Shown: in pieces, positions 8,871 through 17,826 of the stretch
How the letters are laid out: the number at the start of each line of letters is the position of its first letter
How positions within the stretch are numbered: the first letter of the stretch is position 1
DNA from: Saprospiraceae bacterium
GTDB taxonomy: Bacteria; Bacteroidota; Bacteroidia; Chitinophagales; Saprospiraceae
Length of the DNA: 64,000 bases
Assembly: GCA_019638455.1 (NCBI GenBank)
Contig: JAHBTU010000001.1
Coordinates: 1,441,501 to 1,505,500 of the forward strand
Direction: 5' to 3'
The notes under the pieces: model-generated
Database searches by the model: none
Told to the model about the DNA's origin: nothing
Seen by the model: the letters and a program-made list of their open reading frames with translations, nothing else
Made by a program: the position numbers and the translations under genes

Positions 8871-10646
8871 ATGAAAAATCTCCTTCTCACAGTCATTGCG
8901 CTCTGCTCGCTTGTTTCTTTGGCAACAGCGCAAGTAGCTCCTGCTTATGTGTTGTTCGGCACAAATTGCATGAAGCAATTGGAGTACCGATACACCCGAA
9001 CGGGAGCGCCGCTCTACGCCTATTCGGTACAGACGAACCCCGACGAACAGTTCATTTTTTGGTCGGGTGGCAGCGGCTTGCCAACAGGCGAACTGCCCGT
9101 CGGCACTTTTGATTGCAGCAACCTACGCCTGAACGACGAGGTAGTGAAAATCATCAACGACCAGCCCAACACTCGCCAGCTGTATGTCATCCTCCAACAG
9201 CCCAGCAGCGGCTATGTGATGATGCCGATTTATTCGGCCACCCAGATAAAACGCTACGGACAATGGTACCTCGTGGTAGGACAGAAATACACTTTCGCCA
9301 TTGACACGACCAAACTCAGCTATCAAGACAACCTTCAAAGCGATGCCTCACAGACCATCATCCGTTTCGCAGGGTCTCAATTGGCCAACTGCCGCTATCA
9401 ATGGCGCTTCAACGGCGAACCCGCGCGCGGATTTACGGAAAGAACCAATTTTGATTTCATCTACGGCATTGGCATCGTGAATAGCCGCATCGGCGCCACC
9501 GCCGCTGATTTGGAACAAAACGAAATACGGCTCAACAGTGTCAACGGAGTGGGAATTGACCAATATCTTGCCTCGATATGCCCCTATTCGGATGTCATCA
9601 ACAGCAACACCACCCCCTCTTGGACAACACCGCCCGGCTACAACACCAGCAAAGAACCCGACAAGGAAAACGCGAATGTGGGCGGAAACAACCAGATAAC
9701 TGGCCCAACCGCTAACACCGGCGGCACCGCAGGAAACGCTTACAATCCATATAACTGCCCCACCCCACCCGGAAAAGGCTACCACATCGTGCAGCGCGGC
9801 GAATCGCTTAAAGCTATTTCTCGCACCTACAACGTTGATTTGAAGTCGCTTATCAACTGGAACGGAATCAAAAACCCCGACCACATCGAGGTATGCCAGC
9901 AAATATGGGTGCAAAAACCACCTGCCAGCGCCAAGCCACCCGCCACTTCCACCACCCCCAAAGGGAACACGGCTCCGGCATCAACAGGGCCTACCGTGCA
10001 AAACCAGTCTATCTACTGGGGTGGCAACTATCAGGGCACACAACAGACCTTTAACCAGCAGCAACCCCCCAACACGACAGCCCCCACCTCGGGCACACGC
10101 ATCCACGTCGTGCAAAAAGGCGAAACCCTCTATGGCATATCCAAGCGATACGTCTGCCCCGAGGAATGTGTGCGACGCGCCAACAATTTCGCTTTGGAAG
10201 GCAGTGTGGCGCTACAAGCCGGTCAGCAAATCGTGATACCCGATTGCACTTGCCAATTGCCCTCCAGCTCTTCCACTACGCCAAGAACCCCAGCCACTTA
10301 TGGTCCCCCACCGACCGTTTCAAACGTCTTGACCCCCGCCAACACCCCACCACAGGGTTATCAGCCGGACATATCGCCTAACTATGGCGGTTTCTCGAAC
10401 CCCGCAGCCACACCAGCTGCGGCTACCAATTTGCCGAGCGGAGGCGTCACCGATGCCAGCCCGACTGCTCCCGGCACACCGGGCGAGTTGCCGCCGACAC
10501 AGGAGTACATCGTGCGCCAAGGCGAAACGATGAATTCCATCGCCATCAAATTCAAGATGAACGTGGCCGAGCTGGCAGCCTTGAACAGCGTGCAACAGGA
10601 TGAAAAACTGACGCCGGGCAGGAGAATCGTTGTTCGGAAGTATTGA
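8871..10646 (+). CDS. Secreted LysM protein, paralogue of its neighbour
   Basis: The product is also 591 residues, with signal peptide MKNLLLTVIALCSLVSLATA. The N-terminal domain parallels that of the preceding gene (YVLFGTNCMKQLEYRYTRTG against YIQFNPECTNQLEYQYTYTE), which indicates a tandem gene duplication. Three LysM modules are visible: YHIVQRGESLKAISRTYNV, IHVVQKGETLYGISKRYVC and the C-terminal YIVRQGETMNSIAIKFKM. The linkers are rich in Pro, Thr and Gly. The likely role is peptidoglycan binding in the envelope. It is followed by a strong bidirectional hairpin. Confidence 0.85.
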   Translation: MKNLLLTVIALCSLVSLATAQVAPAYVLFGTNCMKQLEYRYTRTGAPLYAYSVQTNPDEQFIFWSGGSGLPTGELPVGTFDCSNLRLNDEVVKIINDQPNTRQLYVILQQPSSGYVMMPIYSATQIKRYGQWYLVVGQKYTFAIDTTKLSYQDNLQSDASQTIIRFAGSQLANCRYQWRFNGEPARGFTERTNFDFIYGIGIVNSRIGATAADLEQNEIRLNSVNGVGIDQYLASICPYSDVINSNTTPSWTTPPGYNTSKEPDKENANVGGNNQITGPTANTGGTAGNAYNPYNCPTPPGKGYHIVQRGESLKAISRTYNVDLKSLINWNGIKNPDHIEVCQQIWVQKPPASAKPPATSTTPKGNTAPASTGPTVQNQSIYWGGNYQGTQQTFNQQQPPNTTAPTSGTRIHVVQKGETLYGISKRYVCPEECVRRANNFALEGSVALQAGQQIVIPDCTCQLPSSSSTTPRTPATYGPPPTVSNVLTPANTPPQGYQPDISPNYGGFSNPAATPAAATNLPSGGVTDASPTAPGTPGELPPTQEYIVRQGETMNSIAIKFKMNVAELAALNSVQQDEKLTPGRRIVVRKY

Positions 10647-10662
10647 ACCGCAACAAGTTCAG

Positions 10663-10710
10663 AAACGACATGAGGCATCCCGAACTTTTCGGTGATGCCT
10701 CATGTCGTTT
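10663..10710. terminator. Strong bidirectional terminator
   Basis: AAACGACATGAGGCATC pairs perfectly with GATGCCTCATGTCGTTT across a 14-nt loop and is followed by TTTTGTTT. It lies between the convergent LysM gene (stop 10646) and the TonB receptor gene (stop 10725) and can serve both strands. Confidence 0.8.
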
Positions 10711-10724
10711 TGTTTCCCCGCCTG

Positions 10725-12968
10725 CTACCATCGCACCCGCACCGTCAGCATCCAATGTCGCCCCGCTTGTGGGAAAAAACCCGTTTGATTGTAAACATTT
10801 CCTCCTTCCAAACGGCTGTAAGGGTCGTCGGGGCGGGGGTCGTAGCCCTCAGAAACAAAGCGATACGTCCAGCCATTGGGCGAGTAACGCGCATCAAAAA
10901 GATTGTTGACCGAGCCAATGATGCTCAACTGCTCACCCACCACATTTTTCAAATCATAATTGAGCCGCAAGTCAGAGAAGAAAAAACCCGGCAAGGCCGT
11001 GTTTGCATTGGAGGTATTGTCGAGAAATTGTCGGCCAACGTATTTGCCAGCCAATGACAGCATCAACGGGTGGCGAGCGGTCGGTCGAACAAGCGCAAAC
11101 CCCGCCTCGGCACGAGCGGTCACATTGGGCGAAAAAGCCAAGTCCGTGTTGCGATGCACCACCACTTCCTGCTCGCCAGTATCCCAGTTGTCACGATACT
11201 CCGTGAAAACACGCACTTTGTTTTGGCTCAAAGCGGCGTTCCCAGTCAATGTGAGGCGAGTGCCGAAGTTGCCGCTGGCTTCCAATTCCACCCCCGCCCT
11301 ATAGCTGTCCGGCACATTCGTTCGGATGTATGCCCCCACATCGTTCAGCCGCCCGTCGAGCACCAATTGGTCGCGGTATCGCATCCAGAAAAAATTGGCA
11401 GAGGCGTTCCAAGCGCGGCCCCGTGCTTTCACGCCCGCTTCCAAATCGTAGAGCCTTTCCGAGCGAGGGCGACTGTTGGGACTTGACTGTGTGAAATCGT
11501 CCCGATTAGGCTCGCGGTTGCCGATGCCCCAAAAACCATATACGGCCCACCGTTGCGAAAAAGAATATGTGGCACCCACTTTAGGGTTAAAAAAAGTCAG
11601 GTTGGCTGTTTGCGTCACATTGTTCAAGTCATTGTCAAAACCCAAAAACGCGTACCGAACCCCGCGCACCTGCATATCCAAAAAAGTGGAAAACCCCCTT
11701 GCCAGCTCCGTTTCTATTTTCAGAAAAACATTGGCATCGCGCTTGTCGGCATTGTTGTCGTAGTAGCGAAAATCCTTGGGCGCGGTAGCTATGTCCGCCC
11801 AAATCACCTCGCCAAAATGCGCCCCCTCATATCGGCTTGCCGCCCCGCCCAAAGTTATCGCTGGAGCACCCGACATCCAAGCCAAATTGATAGGCGGCTG
11901 CCACCGCAAAGCATAAGTGACACCGTAAAAGTCGTTGTCGAGCCAACGCCTGCGCACCAAATCCGTCGAGGTAAGCGTCACATCACCAGTCACAAAATCG
12001 GGCATTCCATATCGGGCAAATGTTTGATTAGCCTTGTATTGCTCATAAAACCCGAAGCCACGCGTGTAGTGGCCGTTGAATTGGAGGCTAAGCCCCAAAG
12101 GAAATACCCGTTTGAAATGCAGCAGCAAGTGTCGTTGCGTGTAGTCGTCCACTTCATCTTTGTAGGGTGCGCCGGGGCGTTCCGTGCCAGCGGTGTTGTG
12201 TGTTCTAAGCCGCTCGTCGTGCACATACTGGGCGGGCACCCCATTCCAAGCCTGATAGGTAAGCGTATGGCCCGACAAAAAATGCAACTGAAGCGATTGG
12301 CGCTCATCTATGAATGCCCCCGTCAAGTGCAACGAGTTCAGGTCAGCACTTGCCCGGTCTATGAAGCCCTCCGAATCTATCTTGGACACGCGGCCGCCAA
12401 ACGCCACATTTCCCGGCAACAAGCCTGTGCCGAACTGCGCCGAAGTTTTGCGCGTGCCGAAAGCACCCAATGTGCCCGTCAGCACCGCAAACGGCATAGG
12501 CTCCACTTTTGACAAGTCGAGATTCACGGTGGCTCCGAATGCGCCCGCGCCATTGGTGCTGGCGCCTACACCTCGCTGCACCTGAATTTCTGCTGCTGAG
12601 GCTGCCAAATCCGGCAGGTCCACCCAAAAAACCCCCTGACTTTCGGCGTCATTGAGCGGCACCCCATTGATGGTCACGTTCACCCGCGTCGGGTCGCTCC
12701 CGCGAATCCGAAGCCCCGTGTAGCCAATGCCAGCACCCGCATCCGATGTTTCCACCAGCGATGGCACACCCGTCAGCAGCATCGGCACGTCCTGCGCATG
12801 ATACGACTGCGCGATTTTTTCCGCCGAAAGATTGGTGTGCGGCACCGGGCTTTTTGTGTCCGCGCGAGTAACCTGTATCACGACCGTTTGCAGCGCAAGC
12901 GAGTCGGGCATTCTTTTTTGGGCAGCAAGTGCAAGTGGGAAAAAAACGAGAAAAATTGGAAGAAACAT
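10725..12968 (-). CDS. TonB-dependent outer-membrane receptor, probable thiamine uptake
   Basis: The product has 747 residues. The ATG at 12968 is preferred over 13049 because it begins the signal peptide MFLPIFLVFFPLALAAQ. A plug domain follows, with VPMLLTGVPSLVETSDAG and RIRGSDPTRVNVTINGVPLN, then a 22-strand-type barrel ending in GRHWMLTVRVRW with the terminal aromatic residue. There is no N-terminal carboxypeptidase-like domain, so it is a classical TonB receptor and not a SusC. A TPP riboswitch lies directly upstream on the same strand. Riboswitch-controlled TonB receptors of Bacteroidota are known thiamine transporters, so the substrate is inferred to be thiamine or a derivative. Confidence 0.9.
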   Translation of the reverse strand: MFLPIFLVFFPLALAAQKRMPDSLALQTVVIQVTRADTKSPVPHTNLSAEKIAQSYHAQDVPMLLTGVPSLVETSDAGAGIGYTGLRIRGSDPTRVNVTINGVPLNDAESQGVFWVDLPDLAASAAEIQVQRGVGASTNGAGAFGATVNLDLSKVEPMPFAVLTGTLGAFGTRKTSAQFGTGLLPGNVAFGGRVSKIDSEGFIDRASADLNSLHLTGAFIDERQSLQLHFLSGHTLTYQAWNGVPAQYVHDERLRTHNTAGTERPGAPYKDEVDDYTQRHLLLHFKRVFPLGLSLQFNGHYTRGFGFYEQYKANQTFARYGMPDFVTGDVTLTSTDLVRRRWLDNDFYGVTYALRWQPPINLAWMSGAPAITLGGAASRYEGAHFGEVIWADIATAPKDFRYYDNNADKRDANVFLKIETELARGFSTFLDMQVRGVRYAFLGFDNDLNNVTQTANLTFFNPKVGATYSFSQRWAVYGFWGIGNREPNRDDFTQSSPNSRPRSERLYDLEAGVKARGRAWNASANFFWMRYRDQLVLDGRLNDVGAYIRTNVPDSYRAGVELEASGNFGTRLTLTGNAALSQNKVRVFTEYRDNWDTGEQEVVVHRNTDLAFSPNVTARAEAGFALVRPTARHPLMLSLAGKYVGRQFLDNTSNANTALPGFFFSDLRLNYDLKNVVGEQLSIIGSVNNLFDARYSPNGWTYRFVSEGYDPRPDDPYSRLEGGNVYNQTGFFPQAGRHWMLTVRVRW

Positions 12969-13075
12969 TCCCCAACGCGTCCAGCATTTAGAGGAATCTC
13001 GAAGCGATGCGCAAGTAGTTCTACTCGACACCGTGTGGTGAATAAACATTTAAGAAGAACAATTTGAGTGAAACA

Positions 13076-13203
13076 TCCGCCGATGAAGGGGCTTCGCCGA
13101 CGTAGTGATGCCACTACCCGTCTCAGTTCCTTACCCGGAATTACCCGGGCAAGTTCGATGGGTCTAATCTCAGCCGCGACACAGCACGGCACCCCAATGA
13201 GAA
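13076..13203 (-). promoter_or_regulatory. TPP (THI-box) riboswitch
   Basis: Read on the minus strand, the aptamer runs from 13203 to 13121. P1 is TCTCA paired with TGAGA. Next come GGGGTGC, the conserved GGCTGAGA, ACCC, GAACTTG, the CCGGGTAATTCCGGGTA helix and GGAAC, matching the thiamine-pyrophosphate aptamer in order. The downstream expression platform contains GTAGTGGCATCACTAC and a GGCGAAGCC...CGGC hairpin before the receptor gene. It should lower receptor expression when TPP is abundant. The conserved core is recognised directly; the switching mechanism is inferred. Confidence 0.9.
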
Positions 13204-13216
13204 TTGAACGCAAAGG

Positions 13217-13792
13217 TCAGAAAAGTTTGCGGATTGCCGACAGCGCAATTTGCAGACGCATTCCGTGCCCGCCCGTCAGCGTGATAAAATTGGCTTGACG
13301 GCCATGCAACAGTTCTTCGTATAAATCAAACAATGCGTCGCGCTCGTCGGGGTGTTCACGAAGCGGGTCTGGCTGCCACGGAAAATCGGGCGCACACAAC
13401 AAATAAAGGTCGGCAAGATGGACAGGGCCGTACCCTTTTTGCCATTCGGGAGCGTCGCCGGGTCGGAACCGGTACTCTTCCCAAACATGAAGGACCGTCC
13501 AATCCGTGTCGCAAACAAGCAGGTTTGCATAGCTGTTTTCCGCAAATTTGAGCGCGTACCATTGCTCCCAAAGTCTCTGACCCAAGGCAATCGCTTTCAA
13601 ATCCGCGCGGCGGTAGGGGCGCCCCAAATGTGCCACATAATATCGCGCAAACTCTGGCACCCAAGCCACACCAAGCCGTTGAGCCAACGCCTCCGCCAAG
13701 GCTGTTTTTCCAGTGGATTCAGGCCCGGTGACTACGACCTTCAAAAAATTTTTCTTTTCCACGACTTCCTTTTTTTGGCTGAATAAAAGCAA
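13217..13792 (-). CDS. NadR-like AAA ATPase/kinase (AAA_28 family)
   Basis: The product has 191 residues. After a short leader it has the P-loop VVVTGPESTGKTALAEALAQ, then WVPEFARYY, the LVCDTDWTVLHVW Walker-B-like segment, and DLYLLCAPDFPWQPDPLREH, the signature of the ribosylnicotinamide-kinase half of NadR. The NMN adenylyltransferase half is absent. In Bacteroidota such single-domain NadR-like proteins often sit next to PnuC-type vitamin transport genes. Here the gene is immediately upstream of the TPP riboswitch and so is not itself under it. A nucleoside or vitamin kinase role is plausible but not shown. Confidence 0.85.
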   Translation of the reverse strand: MLLFSQKKEVVEKKNFLKVVVTGPESTGKTALAEALAQRLGVAWVPEFARYYVAHLGRPYRRADLKAIALGQRLWEQWYALKFAENSYANLLVCDTDWTVLHVWEEYRFRPGDAPEWQKGYGPVHLADLYLLCAPDFPWQPDPLREHPDERDALFDLYEELLHGRQANFITLTGGHGMRLQIALSAIRKLF

Positions 13793-13865
13793 GCAAACAT
13801 CCTAAATTTGCGGCAGGGGAATGCGCCTGAACCCAAAACCTGCAACCTGCTAATTTTTTCAATCC

Positions 13866-14453
13866 ATGCACGACATCGAACCGCATTTTCGCTGGCGAGA
13901 CCTCTACATAGCGTCGGAAGATGCCCAGTCGCCATTTTACGGGCGCAAGTACAGCGAGTTTCACTATACGCATCGGCTATACAATTTTTACCTGCACCCC
14001 CAATGGGATGCGTTCGGCTCCTCCACGCTTTACGGAAAAATCCTTTTCGCGGACTACGCCGAAGGATATGCCTTTATCGAGCTCATCGGCGAATGGAACG
14101 ACGCGCTCCACAACGACATCATGTTTTTGAAGCGCAACGTGGTGGAGCCGCTTGAGCGAAAAGGCATCACAAAATTCGTCCTTTTCTGCGAACATGTGCT
14201 CAATTTCCATGCCTCCACCGACGACGACTACTACGCCGAATGGGCAGAAGACGTACACGAAGAAGGCGGCTGGGTGGCTATTCTGAACACGCGCCAACAC
14301 GTTGCCGAAGAGATGCACGAAGCCCGCCTGCAACATTACGTCCACTTCGGCGACGACTACAACGACATCAACTGGCGCACACAAAAACCCCAAGTGGTTT
14401 TTCAAATCATTGATGCCATGGTAGCCGGGCGCATCCGGCGACTGGCATGGTGA
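13866..14453 (+). CDS. Conserved hypothetical protein, 195 aa
   Basis: This is a cytosolic-looking acidic protein without a signal peptide or membrane segment. It begins MHDIEPHFRWRDLYIASED and carries aromatic-rich segments (FHYTHRLYNFYLHPQWDAFG), then KFVLFCEHVLNFHASTDDDYY, a histidine/acidic cluster that could bind metal, and GGWVAILNTRQHVAEEM. I do not recognise a characterised family. It is 23 bp upstream of era on the same strand and is probably co-transcribed with it. The start is the only in-frame ATG before the conserved part. Confidence 0.75.
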   Translation: MHDIEPHFRWRDLYIASEDAQSPFYGRKYSEFHYTHRLYNFYLHPQWDAFGSSTLYGKILFADYAEGYAFIELIGEWNDALHNDIMFLKRNVVEPLERKGITKFVLFCEHVLNFHASTDDDYYAEWAEDVHEEGGWVAILNTRQHVAEEMHEARLQHYVHFGDDYNDINWRTQKPQVVFQIIDAMVAGRIRRLAW

Positions 14454-14476
14454 GCGCATCGAAATGAACTGGACAC

Positions 14477-15391
14477 ATGGATTCACAGCCCGAGCGCACA
14501 AACTATAAATCCGGCTTTGTCAACATCATAGGCCGACCCAACGCGGGCAAATCCACGTTGATGAACGCATTGGTGGGCGAACGCATGAGCATCATCACGC
14601 ACAAACCCCAAACCACCCGTCACCGTATCATCGGCATTCTGACTGGCGACCACTTCCAAATCGTTTTTTCGGACACGCCCGGCTACGTCAAAAAACCATC
14701 CTACAAAATGCATCAAGCCATGAACCGATTTGTGGAGGGCACTGTGGAAGATGCTGACTTGATGCTATTTGTGTTCGACATGACCGAGGAGCTAGAAGAC
14801 GACAACCCCGTCATAGAAGTGCTAAAAAAAACCGAAGCCCCCATTCTCTTGGTCTTGAACAAAAAAGACCTTGTGGCACCACAACGCGCACAGGATGTGG
14901 CGGGCTGGTGGAAAAAGCGAGTTCCTTTTGCCGACGCAATCGCCATTTCTGCCTTAAAAGGTGACGAGACTCAATCTTTGCTGGAAAAAATACTGCACTA
15001 CTTGCCAGAAGGAGCGCCATACTACCCCCCCGACCAACTTACCGACCGGCCAGAACGCTTTTTTGTGGGCGAAATAATTCGTGAAAAAATCTTTCTCAAC
15101 TACGCCGACGAAATCCCCTATTCCTGCGAGGTAAGCGTGGATGCTTTTAAAGATGCCGAAACCAAGGCAGGCGAGCCAATCGCCCGCATCGCAGCCACCA
15201 TCTATGTGATGCGCGAAACACAAAAAGCCATCATTCTGGGAAAAAACGGAAACGCCATCAAGAAACTTGGCTCCGATGCTCGCATGGAAATCGAGCGTTT
15301 CTTGCAATCAAAAGTTTTTCTCGAACTCACCGTGAAAGTGCGCGACAATTGGCGCGACGACGAACGCGCCCTACAACGCTTTGGCTATTAA
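14477..15391 (+). CDS. era: GTPase Era
   Basis: Era is an essential GTPase that binds the 3' end of 16S rRNA during 30S subunit maturation. The 304-residue product has G1 GRPNAGKST, the switch region QTTRHRI, G3 DTPGY, G4 NKKD and the SALKG G5 motif. A C-terminal KH domain follows, with ILGKNGNAIKKLGSDAR as the RNA-binding loop. Length and order fit the family exactly. The gene follows the hypothetical gene at 13866 with a 23-bp gap and ends just before a hairpin. Confidence 0.98.
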   Translation: MDSQPERTNYKSGFVNIIGRPNAGKSTLMNALVGERMSIITHKPQTTRHRIIGILTGDHFQIVFSDTPGYVKKPSYKMHQAMNRFVEGTVEDADLMLFVFDMTEELEDDNPVIEVLKKTEAPILLVLNKKDLVAPQRAQDVAGWWKKRVPFADAIAISALKGDETQSLLEKILHYLPEGAPYYPPDQLTDRPERFFVGEIIREKIFLNYADEIPYSCEVSVDAFKDAETKAGEPIARIAATIYVMRETQKAIILGKNGNAIKKLGSDARMEIERFLQSKVFLELTVKVRDNWRDDERALQRFGY

Positions 15392-15399
15392 AATAAAAA

Positions 15400-15427
15400 G
15401 ACGGCAGGATGTTAACATCCCACCGTC
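15400..15427 (+). terminator. Hairpin after era
   Basis: GACGGCAGGATG-TTAA-CATCCCACCGTC forms a stem of about 12 bp with one mismatch, 8 bp after the era stop. No long T-tract follows, so it may act through a different mechanism or as a transcript end stabiliser. Confidence 0.55.
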
Positions 15428-15937
15428 AGAAATATAACCCCAAAAAACCTATGACAAAGGTAATCGGGCTTGCCAGTATTTAACAAGCAATCCAGAAGTT
15501 TTTTTCAAAAAAAATTGGCACGGGAAATTGGCGCTCCGCAAACAGGCGGAAGTGCTGACAAACAAACAGTTGGAATCGAAATAGGGACTAAAAAAAATCC
15601 CCCTCCGAGCTTTCTCGGAGAAGGACATCATCAAAACACGCTTCATTTATCTTTGTCGCCTATTCGGTGAGTGAAGGCGAAATGTTTGCTTACCAATTGA
15701 TGTCACAAATATATGATGCTGGCATCCTCATTTTCAAAATTTTTTGCAAAAAAATTATTGAATTTTTTTTATCGCAATTTGAACCCCTCTGGTTTTCAGG
15801 CAATGAGATTCTTCCCGTCATTGTTTTGTTAGGTTGTGGCATGGGGCATCCCCACAGGATGCGCTTCATTCACCCATTCACACTTTGCGCCGTCAAGTTT
15901 TCAGCATGGATAAAGTGCTGATTCATTCAAAATCAGG
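15428..15937. other. Intergenic region with a minus-strand hairpin terminator
   Basis: About 500 bp without a credible gene. At 15603-15620 CTCCGAG-CTTT-CTCGGAG forms a perfect 7-bp hairpin. On the minus strand it is followed by GGGGGATTTTTTTTT, an intrinsic-terminator layout with no gene upstream to account for it. At 15885-15935 there is a partial copy of dispersed repeat C (GCGCCGTCAAGTTTTCAGCA). Confidence 0.45.
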
Positions 15938-16055
15938 GTGATTACTTAGGCAGGGGCAGCGCCCGAAATGTCGGCAGGTGATGCGCGACATTGTTTCGTG
16001 GAAGGGCGGCTCCCCGAAATGTATTTCGGAAAAATGCCCCTGCCTAAGTAATCAC
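15938..16055. repeat. 118-bp MITE-like element F with perfect 21-bp TIRs
   Basis: The left end GTGATTACTTAGGCAGGGGC is the exact reverse complement of the right end; 21 bp match at each end (15938-15958 and 16035-16055). The interior is GC-rich and non-coding. The core ACTTAGGCAGG is shared with the TIRs of element D at 41704, 55291 and 61381, which suggests mobilisation by the same transposase. No clear target duplication is visible. Confidence 0.75.
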
Positions 16056-16111
16056 GATTCTTCGAGCAAAATTGTCATGCTTCGTACTTTAGCGCCATCA
16101 GATTTTCCGAT

Positions 16112-17446
16112 ATGCCAACCATACTCATCCGAAACGGCCGTTTGGTGAATCGCGGCACCATCCGCGAGGCCGACATCCTTATAAGGAATGGTCGCATAGA
16201 CCACATTGCACCCGCCATCGTAGCAGATGCCGACATCGAATTGGATGCAGCGAGCAACTATGTGCTGCCCGGCATCATTGACGACCAGGTGCATTTCAGG
16301 GAACCGGGGCTGACACACAAGGCCACCATCGCCACGGAAAGCCGCGCAGCTGTGGCTGGCGGCACCACGTCGTTCATGGAGATGCCCAACGTGAACCCAC
16401 CCAGCGTGACGCAAACATTGTTGGAGGACAAATACCAAATAGCGGCACGCAACTCGTTGGCCAATTATTCCTTCTTCATGGGCACCACCAACGACAACTA
16501 CGACGAGGTGATGCGAACAGACCCGCAAAAAATATGCGGCATCAAGATTTTCATGGGCAGCAGCACCGGGAATATGTTGGTGGACCATCCACAAACGCTC
16601 GAACGCTTGTTTGCCAACGCCCCGACGCTCATCGCCACGCATTGCGAGGACGAAGCCACCATCCGGCGCAATCTCGAACACTACAAGACTGCCTACGGCG
16701 ATGGACTGACTGCCGATTTTCATCCACTTATCCGCAATGCCGAAGGTTGCCTGCGCTCTTCCTCAATGGCCGTTGACTTGGCCAAAAAACACGGAACGCG
16801 ACTCCACATTCTGCACATCAGCACAAAAGATGAGCTGGCCTTGTTTGACAATGCCACACCCCTGAAAAACAAGAAAATAACGGCAGAGGTGTGCGTACAT
16901 CATCTGTGGTTCAGCGCGGACGACTACGCTGCTTTGGGCAACCAAATCAAATGCAACCCTGCCATAAAAGCCCCCGAACATCGCGCCGCGCTGCTGCCTG
17001 CGTTGCTCGACGACCGCCTCGACGTGCTGGCTACCGACCATGCACCGCATACCTGGGATGAGAAATCACAATCGTACCTGCAGGCGCCTTCTGGGCTGCC
17101 ATTGGTGCAACATTCGCTCAACGTCATGCTCGAATTCTACCATCGAGGCGAAATCTCGCTGGAAAAAATAGTGGAGAAGATGTGCCACGCGCCTGCTATC
17201 GCTTTTCAAATAGCAGAAAGAGGCTTTCTCGACGAGGGCTGCTGGGCTGACCTTTGCATCGTGGACGTGCACCATGCCTGGACGGTGAGCCGCGACAATG
17301 TCTTCTACAAATGTGGCTGGTCGCCCTTTGAGGGGCACACATTCAGAAGCAATGTGCTTTCCACCATCGTCAGTGGTCATTTGGCATGGCACGAAGGGCG
17401 TTTTTTTGAGCAAAAAATGGGCGAGCGGCTGTTGTTCGAGCGTTAA
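16112..17446 (+). CDS. pyrC: Dihydroorotase
   Basis: This zinc amidohydrolase interconverts carbamoyl-aspartate and dihydroorotate in pyrimidine synthesis. The 444-residue product has the metal site DDQVHFREPGLTHK, the substrate loop AGGTTSFMEMPN, two internal histidine motifs (IATHCED and LHILHIST), and the catalytic aspartate in LATDHAPHTWDEK. The PSGLPLVQHSL motif is also as expected. Length and motifs fit the class I-like Bacteroidota enzyme (often annotated as dihydroorotase or amidohydrolase). ATG 16112 starts the N-terminal strand MPTILIRNGRLVNRG. It appears monocistronic. Confidence 0.93.
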   Translation: MPTILIRNGRLVNRGTIREADILIRNGRIDHIAPAIVADADIELDAASNYVLPGIIDDQVHFREPGLTHKATIATESRAAVAGGTTSFMEMPNVNPPSVTQTLLEDKYQIAARNSLANYSFFMGTTNDNYDEVMRTDPQKICGIKIFMGSSTGNMLVDHPQTLERLFANAPTLIATHCEDEATIRRNLEHYKTAYGDGLTADFHPLIRNAEGCLRSSSMAVDLAKKHGTRLHILHISTKDELALFDNATPLKNKKITAEVCVHHLWFSADDYAALGNQIKCNPAIKAPEHRAALLPALLDDRLDVLATDHAPHTWDEKSQSYLQAPSGLPLVQHSLNVMLEFYHRGEISLEKIVEKMCHAPAIAFQIAERGFLDEGCWADLCIVDVHHAWTVSRDNVFYKCGWSPFEGHTFRSNVLSTIVSGHLAWHEGRFFEQKMGERLLFER

Positions 17447-17463
17447 ATCGCACCAGAGAGGAT

Positions 17464-17732
17464 GTCTCACAAGTTGGTGATTTGTTTGTGCGGCGATTTG
17501 GTCGGCTATTCTCGGTTTGCAAGAGGTGTCATCTTTTGAGGAACGAAAAAGGTGACATCTCGGCCTGTTTTGAGATGTCGCCCCTCCATTCTTCCGGGAT
17601 GACACCTCAGAACCCGACAAAGCGAGAATCGCGGAGATTTGGTTGTTTAAAATCGTCTCCGGTTAGGGTGCATTTCAAGTTGTGACGCAATAAGCAAATC
17701 CACAATTAAACGAATAAACAAACTTGTGAGAC
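17464..17732. repeat. Element E1, 269-bp repeat with 12-bp TIRs
   Basis: GTCTCACAAGTT at 17464 is inverted as AACTTGTGAGAC at 17721-17732. The interior holds a further inverted pair, GAGGTGTCATC and GATGACACCTC, and GACATCTC against GAGATGTC, so the transcript could fold strongly. The same termini flank repeat copies at 22632-22908 and, less well, at 55069-55333. No open frame is present. Confidence 0.65.
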
Positions 17733-17826
17733 CACTTGGTTTATTTTTGTGTTTTTTTTCAAAATCCTGAAAATCAATGCCGATAATTGCCCCGCGTTTT
17801 TTCCACATCAAAAACCACGAGCAACA

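Noticed and set aside
15470..15921. Short frames between era and the dihydroorotase gene
   Set aside because: No conserved motif. One spans the orphan terminator hairpin and the other an AT-rich stretch.
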